Origin: Corticium candelabrum
Taxonomy: Eukaryota; Porifera; Homoscleromorpha; Homosclerophorida; Plakinidae
Direction: 5' to 3'
Assembly (NCBI RefSeq): GCF_963422355.1
Contig: NC_085098.1
Span: 5,157,265-5,221,264 of the forward strand
DNA length: 64,000 nt
How positions within the stretch are numbered: position 1 is the stretch's first letter; every line of letters begins with the position of its first letter. Below the pieces are notes generated by a model. That model was given only the letters and a program-made list of their open reading frames with translations, did no database searches and was not told the origin of the DNA. A program made the position numbers and the translations under genes. Positions 25,904-36,005 of this stretch are shown one piece after another.

Positions 25904-25915
25904 TACATGGTGACA
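25904..25915 (+). other. retrotransposon primer-binding-site-like sequence
   Basis: TGGTGACAGGAG immediately before the gag-like ATG at 25920; close to the tRNA-Leu type. The end of an LTR would lie just upstream (…GTTACA). Confidence 0.5.
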
Positions 25916-25919
25916 GGAG

Positions 25920-26171
25920 ATGGCTTCTCAGCAGTTACCGTTGCCAGCCCCGATGGATTTTAGCTGCAACCTAGCCATTGAGTGGAAAAGATGGCGCCAA
26001 CGCTTTGAAATCTACCTAACAGCATCCGGTCGACAGGAATCTACTGACAAGGTAAAAGTCTCTCTCCTTCTTCATGCGCTTGGATCCGAAGGCATCGAGA
26101 TCTACAATACATTCACTCTGACGGAGGAGGAGCAGACGAGTTTCCCAGCGGTACTACAATATGGCGTGTAA
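25920..26171 (+). pseudogene. Ty3 gag-like fragment
   Basis: An 83-codon frame starting MASQQLPLPAPMDF with WKRWRQRFEIYL and GIEIYNTF motifs, as in the N-terminal part of Ty3-type gag proteins. It ends abruptly after a TEEEQT stretch where a 21-bp minisatellite region begins. No pol sequence follows. Truncated. Confidence 0.65.
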
Positions 26172-26204
26172 TCAGTGTCAAAATTACGCCGGTAGTACTT
26201 CTAT

Positions 26205-26345
26205 TTACTTAGGTCGGTCGCACACTCAATGAGGTCGGTCGCACACTCAATGAGGTCAGTCACTACGTCAATGAGGTCGGTCGCTAAGTCTATGAGGTCG
26301 ATGAGGTCTCCTACTTCATGAGACGTCGGTCTGTACATGAGGTTC
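26205..26345. repeat. minisatellite, about 21-22-bp units
   Basis: At least five imperfect units of the form GAGGTCGGTCGCACACTCAAT. Confidence 0.85.
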
Positions 26346-27555
<1,210 letters not shown>

Positions 27556-27838
27556 CTGCTGGCACTCATTGGCAGTGTCATTTCATGTAAATTGTACAGT
27601 CAGTACGCACTCATTAGTATTACATGCTTTTAGTTCGAGCGATGGTGAGATTGAGAATACTGCAATTTTCTTGAGCAAGAAACTCCCTTGTCTTTGTCAC
27701 TCAATTGATTGTGTATCTTAAGTAACTGGTATTTAATTGGGGCAGACTTGTGACTGTTGTTGTTAACCTGAACTGTCTGGCTTGCTGCGTTGTAAGTCTT
27801 GTGACTGTTACTAATATTCTTGTCTGCATTATGATGTT

Positions 27839-27956
27839 GCAGGTTTTAGCAGAAACTCACATTGACAACAATGACATTGAACATGTCTATTTGTGTTTTG
27901 AAAATGAAATCGAACATTACTTGAGCCATCAAGCTAAGCCTGGTAGTGAAATGTAA
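27839..27956 (+). CDS. candidate terminal exon, unknown protein
   Basis: After a plausible acceptor (TGATGTTGCAG, ending 27840), a frame encodes about 38 residues containing HIDNNDIEHVYL, FENEIEHYL and a stop at 27956. Composition is protein-like. Upstream exons could not be linked because the GT array lies on that side. No family recognised. It may be a gene relic. Confidence 0.35.
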
Positions 27957-28830
27957 TCACAGGGATCCAAGCATAACGTTTTTCTGTTAGTTGTCTGTTG
28001 TTACATTAACTAAATTGATGTATATCAAACCTAACAACCATTTACCTACCTTGAATATATGTATTTCTTACGATACCTTTGATGACTGTGAGTGACATGA
28101 TGTATTTGTGTAACAACTATAGCAAACTCAACGTGGGTGAGGCAAATGGCTATACGAGAAATGGTGGAATTAAGCACAATTGTTGTTCTGCTTTGTTCTT
28201 AGCAATTATTCCAAATGATTTGTTGCCAACCAGTTGACAGTCTTTGGCTGAAAGTTTAAAAACAATCAGTTGCTGTGTCGATCTGCTCCTCGATAGACTG
28301 TGAACATGACCTGACTCAATTCGATCCTGAACTAAACCGAGTCCTGCCTTAACCAGAACAAAGGAGCCATGATACATGAGCACAAATAGGAATAGGCATC
28401 ACAGATTTCTTCTTCAACTAGTAATTCCTGTGATATAAATACAGAAGCAAATTAATGAATATTTGATTTCGGATACTGACATTCAGCAAGTAACCTTCAA
28501 ACATATTGCAATTATCAAAATGCCGAACACATGGAATATGGTACAATATTTTCTATTTAATTAATTAAGTTAATCTTTCTGCTGACTGACAACACCAACC
28601 TTATTTGTTACCTACCAACAGGCAAGATCTGTATATTCACTGGTCCATTGAAAAATCTATCAAATTTTGTCCAGATATGTTTGGATATGCGATCATAACT
28701 TAATTTCTATTCCCAACAGAATTTCCCTTGTCATCTACTTACATAGTATAGTTGATCTCTGCTTCAAGTTTGCATGTCATAAATATCTTGGTTTATAAAC
28801 CACAGGCAACAACAAATAATATGCAACATT
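27957..28830. other. no recognised gene
   Basis: AT-rich; one 77-codon minus-strand frame (28383-28150) without a recognised domain. Confidence 0.4.
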
Positions 28831-29785
28831 CTAAACTACACAACCAACTTCCTGAGATACAAATAGTAATGCGCTTTCATACAAATCTATACCATAATGT
28901 ATACTTGGTTCCAGAGGTGAAACAGTTGCTTGAAGTTCTTCTATATCAGTAATGCTAAGAGGAGTAGCCGTCTCAGGCACGTGAACCACTTCATAAGTGT
29001 CTTCATGAGACACAGGTCCTCCCCAGTCAATACCAAATTGCTGATCTCCATCCTGGAAATACCTTGACATAAAGTCATGCAAGACATACACGAGAAACAA
29101 TTAAACCTTACCTCAAAGACTTCACTTGCAATGTGATTATTAGAAGTGGCAATTCTTTGCAAACCCATTGTCCACAGCTGCTCTGGAGTAAGGTTGTGCT
29201 CAGATCTCATGGGATGTTTAATCCATGCCTTTTGCCAGGATGTCAAGTGAGAGTTAATACGCGGAATACAAACAAAGTGGAGGCAGAAAAGGTCGAGTTC
29301 ATTGCTAGAATCAAGCATACCAATAGATTCCAGGTGATAAAACAGACTATGGTAGAAATAGACAACTCCTTCATACACATCTCTCCACATACGTTCAATC
29401 CTTTGATTGTGCACACTCTCCCTACAATAACTGTACTTCTTCCAGGGCCACGGAGTGGATGCATAAGGAGATACATAGCAACATCAACATTTTCACCACC
29501 CTTATCAATACGAATGCGAGATGGCAGGCCATACTTAGTGACACCTTCCTGGAACAGCCTCAAGACTGTGCCTCCACAATTGTCACTTGAACAGTGCAGG
29601 TAAACAGGAAGTCTTGAGTATCCATCTACTCCACCATGAATGACAAGTCTCCATCTATTACAAAGTGTCCCAAGTATTTAAAATGGATACATATAATGAA
29701 ATTATATATGTTATTATATATGTATATATCTATATATGTATGGATGGATGTATGTATGTATGTATGTATGTATGTATGTATGTGC

Positions 29786-29856
<71 letters not shown>

Positions 29857-30690
29857 ATTGCAGTGTTAGATTGCAGAATAGTGATTGCAGTATCTAACCT
29901 AGGCCTTACGGGCCCTCGTAAACAAAAAAAATTGTATGTATGTATGTATGTATGGATGGATGGATGGATGTATAAACCTAATCAATTTGTGGTTTCCATC
30001 AAGATGCCACAATGACAATGGTGCAAGCACATCATACTTTCGTCGCTGAATTGCTGAAGACCACCGTACAGCAACTCCTTCTGGGTCTACTCGGTGCAGA
30101 GATTCCCTAATACGTGCTTGGGAGACGCGTTGACCTCGAGACATCAAATGTCCATGCAATAACCGATAGCCACAATTTGGAAATTCACACTTGATTTGAG
30201 ACACTAGTTCATCTAGTTCCCGGACTGTGATGAAGGAGTATAAGGCACTTACACTTAGACCAAACTCACTCATTCTTCGCCTTATGGCGCTCAAACTAAC
30301 ACCAAGAACCTCCCCTATTTTGGGACACTTGAACCCCAAGTGTAACAGATACTCCAGCTGATCCTGCTTGACCTCTAGCCTTGGTCGTCCTCTGACATTT
30401 TCATAAAGAATTTGAGACACATACCCTGATTCATTCCGTCCATGATTCAACTCTTCCAGAAAACTTAGAGCCATACCGACTCCTTCCAATACGTCACTGC
30501 TACCGGTGTTGTAAACGTCGTCAACTGCTACCAAAAGACGACGAAGTCTGTCGACGTGGAAGACCAGACAATCTAGTGTGCCGGACTCTCTACCTTCCTC
30601 GTAGCATGTAACAAGTCGCTGCACCCGACGGCACACATCAGCTACCACTCCGAGTAATTCTGTCTGGTCACCTGAAAGTTGAACGGCCAT
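28831..30690 (-). pseudogene. integrase-core-like gene with one frameshift
   Basis: Minus strand exons: 30690-29978, 29654-29112 and 29052-28831. The first intron (29977-29655) has donor AG/GTTTAT and acceptor AATAG, and holds GT and TATG microsatellites. Motifs in order: a helix-turn-helix-like CPKIGEVLGVSLSAIRRRM, the HLDGNHKLIRW start of a DDE core, [35 protein letters not shown]. This is the pattern of the animal integrase-like family of transposon origin (D in HLDGNH, D in RIDKGGEN, E in RIERMW). Near 29425 the frame changes between STVIVG and VHNQRIE, so one base appears lost; exon lengths (713+543) also fail by one base. A C-terminal exon with ITDIEELQ follows. Likely a recently damaged copy. 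Confidence 0.75.
29735..29970. repeat. (TATG)n and (GT)n microsatellites inside an intron
   Basis: TATG units at 29738-29780, GT at 29786-29853 and further TATG/TGGA units at 29935-29970. They lie wholly within the first intron of the integrase-like gene. Confidence 0.9.
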
Positions 30691-30929
30691 GTCACGACCA
30701 GAGCTAAAATAGACCAATAACGAAAGGAGGAGTGGTCTGCGGATCTACAGCGACGACTCTACTACACTTCTACCTAGTGTTTTTAGCGCCGAGGATAGGT
30801 GAAGCTTCGCAGCAGCAGGTGGTGTGATCAAGCGCGTCTGGTTGGGAAAAAGCGACGTCGTTATCTTTAATAGCTGTGTAAAATTAGATTTGATATGCAG
30901 AAACCCTAACCTGACGTTTCTGTCTCTAT

Positions 30930-31145
30930 GATTCCTACTACCCAAGAGAAAATTCCGCTTCGGATTCGCGACGAATCCGCGACGGAAGTCGTCGCGAATT
31001 CGAAGCGAGACCTGTCGCGACTCGCCGCGGATCCTCTTCTGATTTTGGTAGCGAATTCACAGCGGATACGCGACAAATTCACAGTGGTTACGCGACTAAT
31101 TAGCAACGTTTTCGCGACGTTACGCGACTGATTCGCAACGAATTT
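30930..31145. repeat. degenerate GCGA-rich tandem repeat
   Basis: Repeated variants of CGCGACGAATCCGCGA, CGCGAATTC and CGCGACTAATT over about 200 bp. The 128-codon minus frame across it (31292-30906) is judged non-coding. Confidence 0.65.
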
Positions 31146-31500
31146 ACGACGATTACTGTAGGTGACTTTTCCTTGTAGGTAACAATCTGCAAAGTGTAAT
31201 TGAAAATGGTTTTTCCAACAGCAAAACAACGCATTTGCTGCATACTCTAACCTATCCGAGGCAGATAAAATACGGCAACATAACGAAATCAACGTAACAC
31301 GTACAACACAACTTTATATACTTTCATACCATCCATGCATGTCTAGCAGACATCTAAATTTCTATAGTAATCAGTCGTACTACATAGATTTTATGTTTTT
31401 GCTAATGGATAAACACTTGTCTGTGATAGATTTTGACATCTCTTGTCACACTTCTTTTGGAGACTCATCTTTTTTTAGCGGAAATTTGAACAAATAGTGA
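31146..31500. other. no recognised gene
   Basis: AT-rich spacer, nothing supported. Confidence 0.4.
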
Positions 31501-31539
31501 CCTATAGACAGAAGCATTACTATACTCATTTAGACTATA

Positions 31540-31845
31540 GCAGTTTTCAATTATCTTACTTCGTATGGCTTCAATAGCTGTGCTGTCTAGAGCCATTTTT
31601 CCATCTTTGGATCCTTTACAGTTGAAGCTGCCAAGACATCCGGGGTAAATAAAATGTCCATTAAGCTGAGCGCTAACTGGTTTCTTCTTCCTGATTTCAG
31701 TGTCGCGGTTGCTAGTGCTAGCTTGTCTGCTTTGATGTTCAGATGAGGATCTCCAACAAATACAGTTTCATTTGAATCTTGAGCGGCTTCTCTAGTGGTG
31801 ATCCCTGGCTCTTCTAGTTCTTTGTACTGTGAACATTTCTGTGCC
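31540..31845 (-). pseudogene. BEN-domain-like exon with a frameshift
   Basis: On the minus strand, after an acceptor-like TTTCTAG (about 31845), one frame encodes KCSQYKELEEPG and then ETVFVGDPHLNI..., LALSLMDILFTPDVLAAS. After about 31612 the neighbouring frame continues GSKDGKMALDSTAIEAIR. Together these resemble a BEN domain: a short strand, a helix with an L-x-x-x-L-F pattern, then the conserved LD..x..AIR segment. The switch of frame suggests loss of one base near the GGATCC at 31610-31615. BEN domains are DNA- or chromatin-binding modules found in host regulators and in transposon-linked proteins. Start and end of the gene are not found. Confidence 0.5.
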
Positions 31846-32124
31846 TAGAAATAGAAGCATTTAGTGACAGCATAGGACAGCTATAGTAGTGTATACATTC
31901 AGTAGTAATTATGTTATATATTACAGTGTAGGAGAAGTTGAAAACGTATTCTACAATAATTATAAAATATCATCTGACAGCTCCTGAAAACATTGTACCT
32001 TACTATCCTATAATTACATCTGTTAATTAATGTAATCTGACAACTAACCGATATTACTTGCAGTAGTTTTACATAACTTTTTGGAGAGACAGTACATGCA
32101 TATCTAGATATACTGGCGCGCACG

Positions 32125-32138
32125 CGCTCGCGTGCGTG

Positions 32139-32201
<63 letters not shown>

Positions 32202-32262
32202 GTGTGCGTGTGTGCGCGCGTGTGTGTGTGAGTGCATGCGTGTGTGTGTGTGTGTGTGCGTG

Positions 32263-32314
<52 letters not shown>

Positions 32315-32505
32315 CGTGCGTGTGTGTGCGTGTATGTGCGAGCGTGTTCGTGCGTGTTTGTGTATTGTGTGTGCGTGCGTGCGTGCGGGCGTGCGTGTCT
32401 GCGTGTGTATGTGTGTGTATGTGTGTGAGAGAGTGTACGTGTGTGTTTGTGTCAGTGTCTGTGTGTGTGTGTGTGTGTGTGCGTGTGTGTGAGTGCGTGT
32501 GTGTG
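32125..32505. repeat. (GT)n / (GCGT)n array
   Basis: About 380 bp of GT with many GC and other interruptions. All overlapping poly-CV and poly-TH frames are artefacts. Confidence 0.95.
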
Positions 32506-32509
32506 GATA

Positions 32510-34550
32510 AAAAGTGTTACAACGATTGCATGCTGGGATCCTGGTATCAAGTGCAACAAAACACAATTCACTTTATACCTTGTAACACTAGATTGCAGCT
32601 AGACACCGTGTTTGCTTCATTGATTGTCTATTGTAGTCTCATAAAGTGAGACACTACATGGTCTATCGAACTTATGGACACAACAGTAAATATACTGCTC
32701 AAAATCTTAAAAATGTGGTTGGATTTGGACCATCCTCCCACAGCAAAATCCATGTCTAACTACGTATTATGGACAAGCTACCAAAGTGTTTACATAGACC
32801 AAAAATATGAGTATCAGTAGTCCATTATTGAGTTGCTAGCATAACAGATCGGGTATTCAGCAATTTGCTAATCTAGAAGCATTGCATATTAACTAATGTT
32901 ATGTGTTTGAAAAGACATCTGCAACGTGTCTACCTCTGACACCATCACTTCAGCTGCACATAACAAAGAATGCAGCTGTAGTGACTGAAGTGCATGCATG
33001 CTTCTTAAATCGTATGGCATTCATGATACGTACCATGCACTACAGCAACAGCACCTGGAATAGCCAGAAGAGTGCAATAGCTGCACTGACTGACCGACTT
33101 GATCTTACTTGTCAACTGGCAGTCTTTATCCCACTCTGTCTCATTTCCAAAAACTGTACTGGAGTTGACAGTGACAACCTAAACAGACAAAATCAAGACA
33201 TCAGATCTAACATAGAAGCTGCAAAACATAGGATTACTGTCCAATTGGATTGCTGAATTAAATCCAGGGTACACAACTGAGTCTGCGTTTGGTTTATCAT
33301 AACGATAGATTTTGATTGCACACTGAGACAGTGTTGAGCAAACAGTACTCCACTGATGTAAGCTGCTGCATTTAGGTATTTGTCATGAGTCACAAGGAGC
33401 TACTGCACAACACATCTTATCACTCGCAGAGAAAAATATTTGCAAACAAGCAATCAACTGATTAATAACTTCATAAACACACACAATTGCCATCTCTTTA
33501 TTAATATACAAAAAATCAATAATAATAATAACACATTACTATTGTATTAATTAATTAATTACAGAAAGGAGCGAGACAACAAGGTTTAGATTCACTATAC
33601 AACAAGACAAGCCTATAGCAACGATACAACATTGATTAAACTGCATGATTTTTGAAATGTACTAACTAAACAATACATTAAATTAATTATAAATAATTAA
33701 TTAATAAAGTGATGCACCTGCATGTCCAACAAAGATTTATCCAACAAATTTCACCACAAAGAACAACAGTCTAACCAGCTGTAGCGCAACCAGTAGTGTC
33801 AACCACAGAAGCGGTAAGTCCAAAGAGAAACATCAGATGTGCTAATGGTACGATACCCGGATGTTATGTAACCCTCGGAATACCGAACTGCGCGAGCCTA
33901 CACACGATCCAGTATGCCGCTAATTAATTAACTCGTTCAACAGACGACAGTCTAAAAATAAATAGAAGTACTCAATTAAACTTTTCAGCGCGTCTACCAT
34001 GGTTTTTCAATTAATTCTATATCAAAACTAGGCCTAGAATCAAAAGGCACTTGTAACTACAAATCTAGACAGTCGCGTTCGAATTACTTTGATTTTACCA
34101 TTACAAACTCAGTACAGTAGACGAGTACGTAATCGAAACAGTCTGACTGCCCCAATCCCAGCATGCCTCGTTGTTTGAATGCATGCCCAGGCCCCGATCC
34201 AGATGGGGAGCGGATACAGGGGGTTGTAAATCCTCTTCTCCAATAGGCGTGGTTCAATAATTTCATATAATTTTATTAGAAAAGAGAAAATTAGTAATGC
34301 TATAAATAACTGCTACCAGGTCAACCTCCTCTTTCAAAAATTCCTGGATCCGGGCCTGATTATTGTCGAGATAGTGGAGAGTTTCGTACTAAAACGCTGT
34401 CCACACGACTGTTTTGCGTATTGTCTATATACCTGTATGTTATCCGCACACCTACTGTAATAGTCGGACTTTTTTTTCGGTAATCCGGACAGTTGTCCGC
34501 CCGAAAAGCACGTCTTTCATATGTTTCCCCATGACTAGCATTATTCCTGT
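32510..34550. repeat. VTS flank block, copy upstream of VTS-B
   Basis: An inverted copy of 56440-58090. Shared landmarks: GCATGCTGGGATCCTGGTATC (32528), CTGCACTGACTGACCGAC (33083), AAAGAACAACAGTCTAACCAG (33760) and a CGGACAGTTGTCCGCC region (34485). It contains the conserved coding-like pieces described separately. AT-rich spacers with TTAATTAATTA lie inside. Confidence 0.8.
32990..33395 (-). pseudogene. unrecognised conserved exon pair (relic), copy 1
   Basis: On the minus strand two protein-like blocks occur: KYLNAAAYISGVLFAQHC (33393-33300) and, after a short gap, VVTVNSSTVF followed by GNETEWDKDCQLT (about 33180-33100). The same blocks occur on the plus strand at 57180-57560, with mostly synonymous-looking differences. 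In both copies the first block follows an acceptor-like TTGTGCAG. The second block has an N-glycosylation-like NETEW and paired cysteines, so an extracellular or membrane protein is possible. No family recognised. Stops between the blocks suggest introns or decay. Confidence 0.4.
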
Positions 34551-34552
34551 CA

Positions 34553-34745
34553 CATGCAGACACCATGAGCTGTCAACCTACTTCTGATTTAGAGTGAGCG
34601 ACCACGTCAACGAGAGAACTACATATATCACAGACTGCAAAGAAACACAGTGCACGGGTTCGGGAAAACAAGGTTCTCTCATAACAGTTTTGTATCACCA
34701 GTTGAACATATTCTTCACACAGTATATACATATGTAGTTGGGTGA
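34553..34745 (+). pseudogene. SRCR domain relic
   Basis: Degenerate match to the third SRCR exon of VTS genes: ATCACAGACTGCAAAGAAACACAG, GTGCACGGGTTCGGGAAAACAAG and CATAACAG align with ITDCKHSGFGQTSCSHN. Frame is lost. The same relic lies inverted at 56225-56410 in the paired block. Confidence 0.65.
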
Positions 34746-34829
34746 ACTGTTAGGCTGTCACTTGCCAATTCGTTCTCTTCTTGTGAGTCTTACTCAGAGC
34801 TATACCCAAACGACTAGATAATACAAATT

Positions 34830-35035
34830 GCGACGTCGAAGCGTTGAGTATGTGTCGCAGCAATGCAAGATGAAGCTGCAACAAGTCGTTCGTCATGAAA
34901 CGCTTCGGTGTGACTCCCCACGTGAACCGACTAGACGCGGTAGCAACCGTATCTTGCTACAATATGGAATCAGAAAGACGGAACCGCAGGCCTGGGTCTA
35001 CTCTGTGACTCAAGTTTGGTCTACCACATAGAGTC
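34830..35035 (+). pseudogene. kelch-receptor N-terminal relic
   Basis: The plus strand carries a degraded match to the start of the kelch receptor ectodomain: EALSMCRSNARWSCNKS aligns with GVLNTWQSNAMWNCNTP, and a later WVYSVTQVWS aligns with WVYSVETNVWS in another frame. It lies about 100 bp from an SRCR relic. Confidence 0.6.
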
Positions 35036-35890
35036 AGCCGCCAAACAAGCATTTGGTATGGTCACTCTGTCTACCACAACGCCTTTTAGAAATATGAATT
35101 GTTTCTGGCTAGGAAAACAACAGGAACATTTTCTTTAGAGAAAACTTACTGTATTTGATAGCAGAAAACTCAATTCTGGTGACAACTGGTGAGTGTTTCT
35201 ATATGACGTTACTGCATGGAACTTGCTAGATATCATACAATTGAGAGGCTTTCTAAACAACGACAACAGAACACGATGCACTATTACTGTGCATTAATAA
35301 ATAAAGTGAGTGAGCTCACTCCATTGTTTGCCGTCTGTCTACCGGTCTCAAACACCACGGTCACGTTGGAGTGCCTACCCTTCCTGCAATAGAGCGTCTA
35401 GTTGTTACGAGTTTCGCCTGGTTCACGATATCTCGGACAGCAATCTGGTCAGGTCTGGATACAGCGACAGCTGGACCGAAGCGGCAGCCGAACAAATAGA
35501 ACTCGACTGGTTCTACTTTATTCTGACCGGTTCAACCAGAAGCAGCCGGAATGTTACAGGAAATGCTGCAGACGTGTCCTAAACAATCAGTGACGAGCAA
35601 CTGGCGCAGTATGGAGCGAAATTGCCGTGCAAACAATGGATAAACGTTCGTCTTTTTTCTCATTGCTTTGTTGCGGCTCTAGCGTCACGACAGACACAAA
35701 ATAAGCATTTCTTCTTCATCGTGGACGTTCATTCTGAATTGACACGTAGCGACCACGTATTGTGTGTAGAGTCTAGCGCGCAAAAAAGGTGCTATTTGTT
35801 AACACCTGTCATGGTGGACAAGTGTCAGCACAGTCCGGCACGTCACCGGCAAACATTGTAAACCAGTATTTTCAACGCGAACACTTACCT
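35036..35890. other. no recognised gene
   Basis: Upstream region of VTS-B. A 90-codon frame (35310-35582) has no recognised domain. Confidence 0.4.
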
Positions 35891-35950
35891 CACAACATTG
35901 CTTAAATACAAATTGCTGAACCCAGAACTCATCCGGTATGGCTCATCAGC

Positions 35951-35957
35951 TATAAAT
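35951..35957 (+). promoter_or_regulatory. candidate TATA box of VTS-B
   Basis: TATAAAT 49 bp upstream of the start codon. It is followed by CGGTACTTCAT and AGATCAAGCCAG, which are also conserved directly upstream of C and D (CGGTACTTCATCA, GGATCAAGCCAGC). Confidence 0.45.
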
Positions 35958-36005
35958 CTAGATCCTAGTCGGTACTTCATTACTTGCTGTTTAGATCAAG
36001 CCAGG

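Noticed and set aside
26205-26345. Regular 21-bp repeats resembling a CRISPR array
   Set aside because: Units are contiguous without unique spacers, in a eukaryotic context; a minisatellite.
30906-31292. 128-codon minus-strand frame
   Set aside because: Crosses a degenerate GCGA repeat; Arg/Ser-biased with no motif or splice context.
32069-32649. Cys/Val-rich and Thr/His-rich frames
   Set aside because: Repeat artefacts of the GT/GCGT array.
34084-34266. 60-codon minus-strand frame
   Set aside because: No domain; lies in the flank block where its counterpart is not conserved as a frame.
35898-36005. Upstream in-frame ATG for VTS-B
   Set aside because: It would place 36 residues before an obvious signal peptide and lies upstream of the TATA-like box; paralogues C and D start at the equivalent of 36006.
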